In this document: piece by piece, positions 30,743 through 42,755 of the stretch | Position numbering within the stretch: the first letter of the stretch is position 1 | Layout of the letters: the number at the start of each line of letters is the position of its first letter | Assembly (NCBI GenBank): GCA_031763025.1 | Contig: JASSKH010000003.1 | Span: 17,162,477-17,226,476, forward strand | Reading direction: 5' to 3' | Length of the DNA: 64,000 nt | DNA from: Macrocystis pyrifera | Lineage: Eukaryota; Sar; Phaeophyceae; Laminariales; Laminariaceae | Notes under the pieces: model-generated | The model's input: only the letters and a program-made list of their open reading frames with translations | The model's database searches: none | What the model was told of the DNA's origin: nothing | Translations under genes and position numbers: made by a program

Positions 30743-33700
30743 TGAATACGGTTCGTGTTGGTATACCAGGTATATTGTACAGACATGTGCTAAATAATAT
30801 CCGTGCTGTGTCATGATAAGGATAAGCACCTGTTTGATACCTCTGTGTATTGTACGGGCATGCTTAAGCAATATCGGGTGTTCGTGTCAAGATATGATTC
30901 AGCACACACGCTGGGGGGGTCACCAGCAGGTCACCAGCAACAACAGACAGAAGATTTAAAAAATATATTCCGTAAAATCCGCATACACCGCACTGCATGC
31001 AGCATTGTCATGGTTGATCACATGATTGATGGCAGCATGGCAACACCCCTACGCTACCAACGGCATAGGAGTGCAGGGGGGGGGGGGAAAGGGAGCAAAT
31101 ATCATTCATATTCCGCATATCCTGCACCCATTTGGGGCCACGAGTGCCAACCGCACCAAACTCTCCACGGGAACGCCCTCTCATGTTCTTGCCGCAAAAA
31201 GATGCAGACAACTGGTACTACTTACTGCTGTATGATACGAATATAAATATGATTGTATTTGACAACCTCGCCCCCGGAAGTTTCCAGCCTCCAGCATCCA
31301 GCGTCCCAGCATCCCAGCACCTCAGTATTCAGCATGCAGCATCCAGCCGTGTGGCATCCAGCCTCGAGGACTCGAATTACACAACGGACGGAACCCATCG
31401 CAACAAGGGCAGGTGGCAGGCCGAACGCACGACGAAACAGCAAACTCGGTGGGCCAGCACATGTGCACCCCCTAACGGGGAACGCCTCACCAACAGAGGA
31501 GAACGTTTACCCGTTGGTGTGGCAATACGCCTGCCCATCACAGAACTCAGGGAGCGTCGAACATGGCCACCTCAACCCACCGAACTCTCCGATTGCGTAC
31601 TCCTTGCTGCCGCCCGCACGAAGGTTGGGGCATCGATCCTCAGAGATTTGCAGGAAAGTCGGTCAGCTGCGCTTGTTTCTGTTAGCTGAATCCGCTCGAG
31701 GACGAGAAACGCATCAGGTGAGACTCGATCGCGGTTTTTGGGTCAACTCATTGGTCATAGATAGCTACACAGACAGTTACTACCGCAGTTTAAATACACC
31801 GTACGCAGCGTTGTGCTGTAGCGTGCCGGGCAGGAGTGTCCAGGGTCTTCCTGCAAGGGTCTCACTCTACGCGCGCTCGCCAGTACCTCTGTGATCTACA
31901 ATTAACTGCAGAGCACGTACTGGTATGTTACACGTGCTTCCAACTCTCAAAGATCGGTGACAACGTGTACTGACTGACTGATTTGTCGCGACGCGAGAAA
32001 GACATCCGTCGCCAGTCGAACATGCTGCAGCAAAGAAAAAAAGAGAGGGAGTGCCTTGTCAGCGGTTGGAGCGTTTTCTGCTGTTACCGGCCCCACGAAT
32101 AGTAGTTGACAGCGCGCGCCTCCTACACCGATGAAGCGTCACGTTTCCATGGCTGTTTACTGTAACTCGTGCCGGGTAGCTCTCGAGATGCGCCTACGAT
32201 AATTTCTGGTGGGCGCTTTTTTTTATGTTGTTTTCTTGTCGAGATTTTCAAAAACGCGATGACCAAAAAATCCTTTTCTCACATGGTGTGGCCGAGGACG
32301 CTCTGTGGGTCGAGTGCATTGTGCGGGTATTTGTGTATGCTGTGAATCGATCGCATTGCATGATACAGCAGTGTGCCCAGCTGAAGAAGTGTTCAACAAC
32401 CTGACATTTAAGATGTAGGCCCACACACACTCCGGCCGTTCTTCTTCAAGATCCCCTCCAAGGGCATGCTCGATTATTTTCCTATGCGCCAGTAGCCTAC
32501 TAAAGTAGTACTAGGTATGCACCTTTATTTCTGTCTCTTTATCTTGCGATTTTCGGCTGTATATACATGCTCAGTTATTTACAGTCTACGGTACCATTGG
32601 CCCTGTACTTTCACGGTAGGATTTCCCGGCCCTGAAGGTGGAGCTTGATGATATCTATAGAGAAAGGATTGTGTTGGCTGAGCCGAGAGGTTGCTTGGAC
32701 TCCTACCATGTGTACCAGTGCACCATACCGGCATGATGCCAGTACGACGCGTGACACCAAATTTTGGATGCTTCACTTGGACAGCGCAGAATGTCCGTTT
32801 TCGATGCGGAGAATACAGCAGATACTTCATTGTCGTCGTCGTGGTGTGATAGCTATGAGCACGTGACACCCCGCAAGCTCTTTTCCGAATCTCTCTCGCG
32901 AAAGAACGCGTGATATTATGCTTCGAAGTGTATACTCCGTACCATGGTACAGTAGTACTAGGTAAACCTGGTACCGGGCGAAACCTGCAGTAGTATAGTA
33001 GTAGATGTGTCTGCTGGCAACTACCAGTACGATACTACAAAAAACAGTACCTGGTACCTGGTATTGCTACAAAGTCTTCGAGTTATCTGGTGATACTTTC
33101 TGGATTCCGCGCGCGCGACTGAAAAACTTTCAGCTACAGTTGACTGTAAGTAAGTACGTACAGCAATACTGTATGTTCATTACCAGGTACCTGGTAGCTG
33201 ACTTCATGTCGGCGGCAGATGGAAGTACTGTATGCACGCTTGCCTTGCTGCAACCTCAATATTCCAGCTGTTTGTTGTTGTCTTCACGGATGGGTCAAGC
33301 ATTTACAGTGACTACCTGGAGGACCAAGTGTCTGGCTTCACGTACACCTGCGGGGGGGGGGCATTCCTACAATCCGGACCCCAACCTTATGCGGTAAGCG
33401 GGGTTGTTACTCAGTTTTTGGTCTTGGGTCAAGATTTGACCAGGCGGTTCTCTGCCGTTTAGAAATAGACGAGCTTCCCCCGTGATATCATGATTCGTCG
33501 TGAGAGATCGACTCGGCAATGGAGTTTCATCCCGATGATACATGCTACTTGTGTCAATAGACCCATTCAGTGTCAGTGACCGAGATTCATCGTGGTCGTG
33601 GCACGGTGTACCAGGTATGATATACCTACTACTCAGTAAAGTGAGAAATTCTTCGTGATATTTCGACTCGGACAAGGAGTTTCCCATGATGATAAGGTAT

Positions 33701-33900
33701 ACAAATTCAGTAACTGAGTTTCCACATGATGGGCCGAGGACGTGTCGACTCAAAACCGAGTTTCTTCGCGCGATGATGTATCGCCCGAGTGGTTGTTACG
33801 AAATATCTATCCACTACATGAAAAAGCAGGGGAGGAAAGCTGCTCCACCTCCTTCCCCCCGCGTGCAGACGCTTCCCAGTTTTAAATAAAGTAACAGGCG
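30743..33900. other. Intergenic DNA
   Basis: No gene was recognised. It includes a CCAGCATC-type octamer microrepeat at about 31285-31370, a G run at 31078-31088, and clustered ACCTGGTACC motifs at 32965-33200. Confidence 0.5.
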
Positions 33901-34237
33901 GGGGGGGTTGTTATAAAGATTGCCCCGGACTGGGTAATCGATCGATTTTTTACCGCTATAGCCCAGGAGGGAGTACCTTCACATCTGACATTGCCAAGGA
34001 CACGGGTTCGAATCTCACTTCGACCGTTTGTTCGTATAGAAACGCTTGCGCGTGCGTCCCTGAACACACATATATTTCTCTGGTTCCCCAGGTATTGGAA
34101 CGAAGCGAGTAAGGCGGCGTACGCCCGTAAGGGTACCGACGCCTCAAATATCCCGCCGGTTAGAGGGGGGTAGAGTGTAATAAGGTTTACCCCGGGCTGG
34201 GTAATCGATCGATAATTCATTCCTATAGCTCAGGAGG
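33901..34237 (+). repeat. Tandem tRNA-like SINE (267-bp period)
   Basis: The block GGGTAATCGATCGAT...CTATAGCCCAGGAGG (33932-33970) recurs at 34199-34237 with a 267-base offset. An A-box-like TATAGCCCAGGAGG (33957-33970) is followed 34 bases on by a B-box-like GGTTCGAATCT (34005-34015), the arrangement of an internal Pol III promoter. The stem around the B box pairs poorly, so this is a degenerate tRNA-derived repeat and not a tRNA gene. Confidence 0.5.
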
Positions 34238-34439
34238 TAATACCTGCACAGGGCACGTTGCCCCTTTCTTCCGCGGTTACACCTCCAATACCACGTCTAG
34301 TACAACGAAGTGCGGCCGAACTCCATACCGGTCGCGCTCCACTCGTAGATCCCTCCCCCCCCCCGGCCATTTTCATGTGCAATCTAGAGAAGCACGCTCA
34401 CAGCGGGAACTTGGATTACCAAACGATGACATGCTTCTG

Positions 34440-34700
34440 TGTCAAACGGTCCGGTCATATCGGGAACCCACTTGACCGACTACTATGCCGCGTGCTTTCG
34501 GCTGGTTTTACATCTCTCACGGCCCGCTATATTCGGGAACCCACCACCATCGCTAAACGATTAGAATGGTACCGTTTCTAATGGCCCACTCATAGGGCAT
34601 AAAGCCACCAATAATCGACCACGCACTTGCACGCCCTTCCGGGTGGTTTTCCGTCCCTAACGGCCTGCTCATATCGGGAACCCACCAAGATTGCTGAACA
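34440..34700 (+). repeat. Degenerate repeat around CATATCGGGAACCCACC
   Basis: Variants of ACGGCCCGCTCATATCGGGA followed by ACCCACCA occur at about 34450, 34520, 34580 and 34660. Units are about 70-80 bp and poorly conserved. Confidence 0.45.
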
Positions 34701-35438
34701 AGTATGGCCCACACATATATCTGAACCCCTGCGAAAAGGGATCGCTACAGTATTTTTCGGCGTTTAACAGCTGGACGAAACCACTCTGCTACTACGCCCT
34801 CTTCCCCTCCGTTTGCCCATTCGTCGTAGAGATGTGTTCGGAAGAGTGTGTGGAAAAAGACGACGCCTCATGACTCTAGGACGCTCCCCGCTCGACGCAC
34901 GGCTCTATTTCGCTCGTGCTCGTGGGCCACTTCTGCCACATCACTCCCAATCCGGGCGGTTCTCTTGCTGTCAGATCACTGATCGACGTTGGACTAATCG
35001 CTTGCATACACGAGGTATGGTTGTTCGTCTCTGTTTCCTTCCATCCTGGAAACATCCTCTCCCTGTGATTTGTTATCACATATTGCACACCTCAATGGTT
35101 GCATTAAAACAGATCTTGGCCAGGAACCTTCTGTTGGACTTTTTCACCCGTTATCTGCCAAACACAAGAATGTGTCTGCCACAAAATTTATTGTTTGGAT
35201 GCCTGTTCCAGGAAAGATGCTTGTATCAAATAAAATAGCGACAGGGGAGGGAAAGGGCTGCTCTGTTACCTTTTCCCGCGTGCATACGCTTTTCCTACGC
35301 CTAAATACGCGGAAGGGGGATAAAGGTTTGTACTTCCCCCTTGTCTCGTGTGCGTACACCTTTTCCAACATATACGGATACAACAAAACGTGGTTGACCT
35401 GCCTACCGGTCGCGCTTCGCGAGTGGAACGCTTTGCTT

Positions 35439-36000
35439 TGTTGAGATGAAAGGTCGGGACACTTTGTATCCCTTGCTAGGTTTGTCTACTGAGCAGGTAC
35501 TCGTTGGGACTCACGTGTGATGTTTGCTAGAGATACAGAAAAATATCGGCTTTATTCCTTTCGTGCACAATGGAGACTGGGAGCAAGGCTGGTGCCTCGC
35601 TGGGAAAACCCCTGGTTTTCCATCTAAGATACGTCTCCCAAGTACTACAAATACGATTCCGACACCTGAAACCAAGGTAATTATCGGCCTTTCAGCCTCA
35701 TTCAAAGCAGTACCAAAACACTAGCCCACTCTGATGAGCCGTATACGCAGAATTAAGGGGAAATTAGTGGAAACCCCGATTCCACGAGCTAGAACACGAG
35801 CCGAAGAAGCCGGTCCTCAAAACCCACCATCACATCTCTGAACGGTAAGGTAACGAAGTCGGAAAAGTACGTAAAAAGAGAAAGAAAGAACGGAAGGCCT
35901 AGCCGTAAGAGGCAGGAATAAACCGTCAACGAAAGACATCGCCATGCCACCCGCAAGAGGGTAGGACGAGAAAGTGTCTGCGGAAAAGCGAAAGGTTAGC
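35439..36000 (-). mobile_element. LTR and 3' end of an element 1-family copy
   Basis: On the minus strand the sequence CTCATCAGAGTGGGCTAG leads into an LTR (35720 down to 35439) that follows the element 1 LTR through GGTAATTACC, GAAAACCAGGGG, CGAAAGGAAT and TCAACA. Upstream of the LTR, about 250 bases match the element 1 3' untranslated region (GGCATGGCGATG, GGTTTATTCCTGCC). No partner LTR or coding region was found, so it is truncated. The right limit is approximate. Confidence 0.75.
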
Positions 36001-36459
36001 ACAAGAGCGAGGCGGTCCTGTGCCCCAGTATGCGTTGCCAATTTCATCCAGACCGCCCCCAGCTCCCGAGCGGAGGGGGGATCGGCAAGGCGTGGCTGCG
36101 GCATTTACAACACTATTTTTATCAGCCTCATCTAGTCCCTTGTCCCGGCTGCCGTTCGTGTAATACCCATACTGGATTATGATTGTTTGTTCCACCGTAC
36201 ACCATGAATGCGTCTGGAGTACACTTTCCTTGCTTTTTAATCGCTACATTTGGTATTCTTTTCGCTGCCAGCCTCTCCCCCCCCCTATCCGCCCCAAATG
36301 AATCGCGAAGTATTCCGGGACTCGCCCCCACTTCCCTCCCTGGATCCCTGCATATTTTCCCCACTATTGCCATGTCACTCCCCAAACATTGGGTTGCTTG
36401 TTCCCGCAACCAAACCTTGCAACATTGCACCCCCCCCCCCCCTATTATATATTATATAT

Positions 36460-36967
36460 GGGTTGGGTTGGCGTCGGTTGGCAACGACACTGTAAAACTT
36501 GCCGCTCACTACGTGAGCCAGACATCCAGGGCACCGTTTTTTTTTTTTTTTTTTTTGGCGGTCGCCCACAGCTGGTCGTCGAGTTAGATCATTTGTACGA
36601 AGCAAACAACCTTTACTCTGCACAAGGGAATTGATCGTATCACGTAGTGTTCAAGGTGAGGCACTCACGAGGCAGTTACATAGTACTCCCATTGCTGTCT
36701 CTGGAAGTGGCTCCACCGGAAATTAAACTAACTCATTGAAGCTGTCATCCATATGCAAATCCGCCTCCCAAGCGGTTCTTGGAAGGATGCAGCTCACTCT
36801 TCATGCGACTCGCCGGACATCTCACGGCGCTTCGCGCTTGGTGCAAGCAATGTCTGCCTGGTCGGTGAAAACCCGACATGCTCCGACCCGGCATTGTAGG
36901 GATGCGAGGGTCTATGGTCATACGACTACGGCCATGCATGAGATCGAGTACATCTCTCCTATCGAGT

Positions 36968-37002
<35 letters not shown>

Positions 37003-37012
37003 ACGCCAGCAG
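36460..37012 (+). repeat. Dispersed repeat A, copy 1, poly-C tail
   Basis: About 500 bp shared with 49295-49794 in the same orientation: GGGTTGGGTTGGCGTCGG, ACGACACTGTAAAAC, GATCGTATCACGTAGTGT, GCGCTTCGCG, GGTCGGTGAAAACCCGACATG. Both copies end in a C run, here C44 at 36969-37012. A T run (36539-36556) sits at the same place as a T run in copy 2. It looks like a short retroposed element with a C tail; no protein frame is conserved. Confidence 0.75.
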
Positions 37013-37096
37013 GATTTTTTTGTCGTTCAATACTCCTCCATCGTACGTAATACTGAAAAAGTCGATCAGCAGACCCACTGCCCCTCCGTCTTCTCG

Positions 37097-37450
37097 CTAG
37101 CCAACTCCCTTCCTTGTAGCCAACCCCCTTCCTTGTCTCACCATCACCACTCCCTTCGTCATGTGGCCTCCTTGTGACCCCCTGAACTTTCCTTCTACCT
37201 TGCCCGTCCCCTGCCTCCTGCCTTCTCCCGACTGCTCGTTTTCTATGTAAAGTGACACATCCTCCCTCCTCATGCAGTAACTGCTATGGAACATCCCCTT
37301 TTTCCAGTGGATGACTCCAACAATTGCCGCAACGTTATTAAATAGGACAATTTCAGACCTGTTCACACCATCTCCCTCCCCCACCCCCCATGACGGAACG
37401 CTTTCCTGCATCCTCGCCAGCATACCCCACGTCAACGCCTTCCTCACCAT
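37097..37450 (-). CDS. Short unrecognised frame
   Basis: A 117-codon frame from ATG (37448-37450) with VRKALTWGMLARMQESVPSW, NNVAAIVGVIHWKKGMFH and a Gly/Arg/Lys-rich end. It has no known motif. The other strand is Pro/Ser-rich, which slightly favours the minus strand as coding. It may be a relic. Confidence 0.2.
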   Translation of the reverse strand: MVRKALTWGMLARMQESVPSWGVGEGDGVNRSEIVLFNNVAAIVGVIHWKKGMFHSSYCMRREDVSLYIENEQSGEGRRQGTGKVEGKFRGSQGGHMTKGVVMVRQGRGLATRKGVG

Positions 37451-39062
37451 CTGCTAACTACTGCCCTCCACGTGTGCTCCCTTGATATTTCCACGTGTGC
37501 CCTCTTGATGTCTTGTTTCACCGACCTGGTATAACAGCCCCACAAGTGATCATGGTGAAAACATATCTCCACACCAAGTTGCTTGCTATAAGTTACTCCC
37601 TATTTAATTTATCTGTCTAACCCTAGCTCTAACAATCCGCGACAGCACTTAGAATTCTCCCATTTTTGCCAAGGTTCGCGGCCTAGGGGACACCGACGTT
37701 AAGCATAGACTATTGCAATGGATTTAGAGTGGTGCTCTTCGCTGGGCATAAATAAACTAGCAGCTGTATTTTTTCACGCCGGGGACGCGAAGCCTGGAAG
37801 TTTTCCTTCAAAAATATTGCTTTAAAAAAACAGCCGAAGATATTCTCGTACCGCCGCTGTAGGAAAAAAGGGGGAAAAAAATGTTTGATTTTTTCTTTTT
37901 CTTTTTTCAAGCGGCTGCAAGCGGCACAATTTGTATTTTCCTCGTTGCAAGTTGTCAACACGCTGATAAAAACCTTTGATCTCGGCATAGATTCAATCCA
38001 CGGTCAACTCGCTTGGTGTTGGACAAGGCCAACAAGTACAGATGACGGCCTCAGAGATATCAGGTGGATCCATGGCCTAGGGGGCGAGAGCTTGCCGGCG
38101 GCTTCCCACGGTCTTCCCCCAAACCTGAAAAATACTATTTTTTTTGCCATTCGAGACGGATCGAGAAACTTTATCATCTATCTTGCGCACACCAGCGGTC
38201 AGTTGTTTTTTTGTCATAGGCCTGGCCAGCGCCCGCCACATATCACCGGCCGTTGTGTGAGCACGGTGAACCTAGGGTAACTCGGAGCCCCTAACGAGCG
38301 CACTCTGTTCAGCACTCATGACGCAGTTGTTGGTTTCGTCGATCGATGTCTGTCAAGGACTCGGAATCTCGCAGCTTCAAACTAAACATCCGCCCTAGTT
38401 TTTCTGAAGCCGATCTTGGCACAACATCGGCCCCATAATTGTTTTTTTCGGGGTTTTCTAAAACTTTGGAACTTTCGGTTTGAACAATCGTGCTAGCTCA
38501 AACTTTTACGGAAACTTTGCGTTTCCATTGGCATAGGTCAGCAGCAAGAACTTTGACCATTCCGGATCTCCCCTTTGGTGTATCTACATTCTACTGTGGC
38601 CGCGTAGGATGCTACGGACGGTCGAACCAGGGGGTCAGGTATGTTCGCTTAATAGTGCTCAGCATTGTCTTCGAAAACTTGAGCTCAAAACAAGCAGTAT
38701 CAGCAGCCTGAAAAACTTCCATTTTCCCAATTCGTCTATGGGTAGCAGGGGTATCGGAAGTTGTTTTTTTAATAAGAGGCACTGTTCGTGATGGAAAAGA
38801 CGTCGGATCGATCCGGCGCCAAATACCAAAAGGTTGCCTACAACCTGTGCCCTCTAACAGTATGCCGTCAGGGAGATAGCCTGGGCATTAGAATTGGAGA
38901 AATGTCGTGTTCCGTAGGGAGTCATCAAAGGTCGAACTTAAACCAGAAATAGCATTGCCAACGAAAAAAAAAAAAAAATGAAAATATTTCAGTAGTATTT
39001 TTTGCGCGAGCAGTAAGATTTTTTTTTTTTTCTTCTCTTCTCTCCGTCCTGCCTCTTTCTTA
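37451..39062. other. Intergenic DNA
   Basis: Nothing recognised beyond short frames and homopolymers (A14 at about 38965, T12 at about 39019). Confidence 0.5.
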
Positions 39063-39168
39063 TTACGGGGGTCTATAGTTAACAGGACCTATGGCATACA
39101 TCAAAAACCTATATATTTAGGTATTTTTACTAACAATATTTGGTCCTGTTTACTATGGTCCCCCGTAA
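39063..39168. mobile_element. 106-bp palindromic MITE, copy 2
   Basis: Same ends (TTACGGGGG, CCCCCGTAA), same AT-rich core (AAAACCTATATATTTA) and TA on both flanks (39061-39062, 39169-39170) as the copy at 30636. The two copies differ at only a handful of positions. Confidence 0.88.
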
Positions 39169-39339
39169 TAGTACATACATATGTATAATTAAAACCAGCT
39201 ACGTCGTATGATATCCATGCACCAGGTGTATGATATACCGCAATATCCTCTGTGAATGCCCCCGGGGGCGCCTAAACATTTTTGGTGAACAAAAACACCC
39301 CGGGGGTTTCTTAGAGGTAGGGGGGGGGGGGGGGCGTAC

Positions 39340-40230
39340 TCATTTGTTGCTTGCCTTAGTCATTTGACCATTGACCACGCATCCCTTTCGAGACGGAGCA
39401 CCGTTCCTACTCCTAATAGAGACACCTCCAACAATTGGGCGCTCATTACGTTGTTTCCATAAATTACGTAGAAACTTTTTGCTAATCTTATCCCCTTCCT
39501 GTTTGGCCTCCTGTGGCCACCATCTATCTCCTAGGATAGCGATCGTTTTCTCGCTGCTATTCATTGCATCAAACTCCTCCGTGTCACATTCGTCTATTTT
39601 CCTCATCTCTTCTAACACATCCCGTTCCTCTTTGTATATTTCACATTCTCCTACTATGTGAGTTCTACTCTCTATTGCTTTGCCACACGAGCACATCTGT
39701 GCGTCTAAAGCCTCCTCTTCCTGGCTACTGGTGTACCTCTTTCTTCTTTCTGGCAGGTCCAGGTCCCCTACACGAAAGCGCAGTTTCAGCGTTTTCGCAA
39801 AGTCCATTGGGCCATGCAAATACGTTTTCATTCCTATTCCTTCCCTCAATCCCCCGTATATCTCTATGTGTTTTTTTCCGATTCCACCTTGTTTCTTAGC
39901 TCTAGCCTTTCCCTTCTTTCTATCCTTTCTTCTACTTCTGCCTTGTACCTCCCAAACTTCCCGGCGGACATCATCTCTACTTGGTTTCCCCCTAGATCTT
40001 TCCATACTTTCTCAACTACGCCATCCCACCTTATTCCAGCTCGCCCTTTTGATACTTTCTCCCATACAGCTCTATCAACTTTGGCTGGCAACCTCTTTTT
40101 TGGCATGTTCCTTACTTTATATTGCCAGTTCAACTTTCTCATGTCTCTATTTGTCTTGAGTGGGCGCATTCCCAGTTCTGCTCTTAATACTGTACTACTA
40201 GTCGTACTTGAGGTTCTTAGGATTTTTTTT
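39340..40230 (-). pseudogene. LINE C-terminal region with zinc-finger-like motif
   Basis: The frame LRAELGMRPLKTNRDMRKLN, then WQYKVRNMPKKRLPAKVDRA, continues to an A7 run near 39872 where it shifts. The next frame contains LKLRFRVGDLDLPERRKRY and a Cys-His cluster CSCGKAIESRTHIVGEC (about 39690-39640), of the type found at the end of many LINE polyproteins. The stop TGA at 39340-39342 is followed at once by GTACG and the C run. Confidence 0.8.
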
Positions 40231-41741
40231 AGCTGCTGTCATTTGTACTGTTTCCAACTGTTTTACGAGTTTCGCGTTCCCTTCCCATACTTCTCCTGCA
40301 TATTCTAGCTTTGGTACTATCACATTTATCAAGATACATCTCTTGATCCTAGTGTCAAGGTTCGGGTCTGTTAGGATCGCATCCATCTTGCCTACTTGTG
40401 CCTTACCCTTTCCTATTACTTTTGCTATATGTGTATCCCACGAGCAGTCTTTTGAGATCTCTACGCCAAGGTATGTATACTGGTCTACGATCGGCAATTC
40501 ATCTTCTCCCCACTTCCAACTGAAATTTACCGGGTTTACCTTATCTTCGTTGCAAACAACTACTGCGCATTTCTTGACGTTCGCCGTCACCGTCCATTTC
40601 CTGGTGTATTCTAGCGCCTTGTCTATTTGTTTTTGCAATCCTTCGGGTGTTTCTGATATCCCCACGAAGTCATCCGCAAACATCAATCCCGACATCGTAT
40701 CTTCCCCTACCGTGACTCCCTGCCTTGCCCCCTCGACTGCTACTCTCAGGTCGTTAATATATATCTTGAGTAAGTTAGGTGACAACGTACATCCCTGCGC
40801 AACACCTTATAAAATATCAACATACTTCGATATTTCCCCGTCCAGCATCACAGCACTTCTCGCACATTCCGTCATCTTTTTCATCATTCTCCACATCTTT
40901 CCTCTGATTCCTATTTCCCACAGTTTTTTCCACAATCCATTTCTCCATACTGTGTCGTAGGCTTTCTGCACATCTAGAAAGAAACAGTACGTTGTTAGTC
41001 CCGCGTCTTTCCTACCTTGAATAATCTTACCTAAGGTGTACACATGGTCTACGCAGCTACGGTTTGGCCTAAACCCTGCTTGTCCTTCGCTTATTTTGTC
41101 TTCCTTCTCCATCATCGTTCCCATTATATCGTTCAAAATCTTACAAAATGTTTTGCCTACTGTGCTTAGTAGCGTTATCCCTCTATAGTTCCCCGGGTCA
41201 GCCTTATCTCCTTTCTTGAATAAATTTACTACTACTCTCTTCTCTCCACCTCCCAGGTGCGTACTCGTTTTTCCATATCCAGTTATACAGCATAACCATC
41301 ATGGTAAGCATTCCTTCTCCCCCGTACTTCATAAATTCATTCACTATTCGGTCTGCCCCTGTTGCCTTTCTATTCTTAAGTTTAGCTACACACTTCTTTA
41401 CCTCTTCCCTTGTGAACTCTCTCTGTAACCCTCCCGAACCACTGTCTTCCCTTTCTGATGTATCTGCGTTCGCCTCTGCCCACGCGTTGATTTCCTTCTC
41501 GAATTCTGCATCGAACGTTTCGTTGGCTGTGGGTGTTCCTAGCTTTCGGTAATGCTCTACTAGTACCTCCCTTTTCCCCTTCGAACTACTAACTATTTTA
41601 CCGTTCTGTGCTCTTAGAGTAGCTATTCCCGTGTCTGCCTCTCCTGCTTGTTTGCCAAGTATCCCTTTTATCCCTACCCACATCTGTTTCATCCCGCCCT
41701 CAAAGTCTTCATTTGTTTTATTTACTACGTCATATCCCTTT
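40215..41741 (-). pseudogene. LINE reverse transcriptase
   Basis: The frame includes EEVKKCVAKLKNRKATGADR (about 41405-41346) and, after a shift near 41240, VVVNLFKKGDKADPGNYRGI. Then come GQAGFRPNRSCVDHV, CFFLDVQKAYDTV, GVAQGCTLSP (40806-40777) and the catalytic FADD at 40669-40680, followed by YLGVEISKD. These are the LINE-type RT blocks in order. TAA at 40807-40809 stands where a Gln usually precedes G-V-x-Q-G. The domain ends with the thumb-like region, where an A8 run near 40228 shifts the frame. Confidence 0.9.
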
Positions 41742-42755
41742 CTTCTTCTTCTCTACCATCTCTTTTACTTTCTTTCTAGCTATAGCATACTCCTCCCACC
41801 CTGTCGAAGTTTTACTCGATGTATACCTTGCGTGTGCCTTTCTCCTTGCTCTTATAGCCTCTTTCACTTCTTCATCCCACCATTTTACCGCTCTGTTGCA
41901 TACTATCAACTTCTTCCCTATTACTTTACTTGCTGTGGTCTTGACCAACTGCTCCCATCCTTCTATTATCCTAGCTCCTGCATCATCCCTTTCTATATCG
42001 TTCCTTGTTGTACCTATTCTTTCCAACAGCTCGGAAAATTTCTCTGCATTTTTGGCCATCTCTTCTTGGAACTCTTCCCGTTTCTCTTTTACTTCTAGTT
42101 TATCTATTCTCCATCGATACAATTTCCTACCTCTTCTACGTTTGATAACTATCGTATGTTGACTGTCTGTCCATATTAGACAGTGATCCGTAGTTCCTAT
42201 GTCCGCTGCGCATAAATGTAGTTCCGTTTCCTTACCACTTCCATTTTCTACTACTATAAAGTCAAGGATAGAGCTTTCTCCCTTTTGTATGCACTGTCTA
42301 GTCCATTCCGGTTCTGCCTTTTTTTACTCTGTCGTTCAACGTTTTCATCTCGTTGTGCTTGAGGAACTTCAACATCTCTTCCCCATTCTTATTCTTTGTT
42401 ACTTCCCCATATTGTCCAATGTTCTCATTCAGTTTGCTTGCCCTCCCAATTCTTGAGTTAAAATCTCCCACTAGTACTACTTCTCCTTGCCTCTTATACT
42501 TCTGTACATCTGCTGCTACTTCTCCGAACTTCCTCTGTATATCTTTTATCGTATTCTTCGACTCTGGGGGTATGTATATGTTTCCTAAGAAGTAGTCTTT
42601 CGCTCCCCGCTCCCCTGGAATCTTAATCCATTTGCTTTCGTCGAATTTAGTGTCTTTGATCACCTCTGTTATGTCACACAGGTATTCTTTGACAAGGAAC
42701 CCCACACCCCCCCCCCCCTATTCTTGCAATTCTGTCCCTTCCTCTTTTTCCCTAT
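41742..42755 (-). pseudogene. LINE endonuclease remainder and connector
   Basis: After the TAG and a frameshift in the C12 run, the frame gives GFLVKEYLCDITEVI, LGNIYIPP and EVVLVGDFNSRIG, the G-D-F-N block of AP-type endonucleases that nick target DNA. A shift at the A7 run near 42318 leads to SSILDFIVVENG and GTTDHCLIW, which holds the catalytic D-H pair near the domain end. A lysine- and glutamate-rich helical connector follows to 41742, with VKWWDEEVKEAIRARRKAH at about 41890-41834. Confidence 0.8.

Noticed and set aside
36736..37050. Plus-strand frame ending in poly-proline
   Set aside because: It is created by the C44 run and lies within repeat A.
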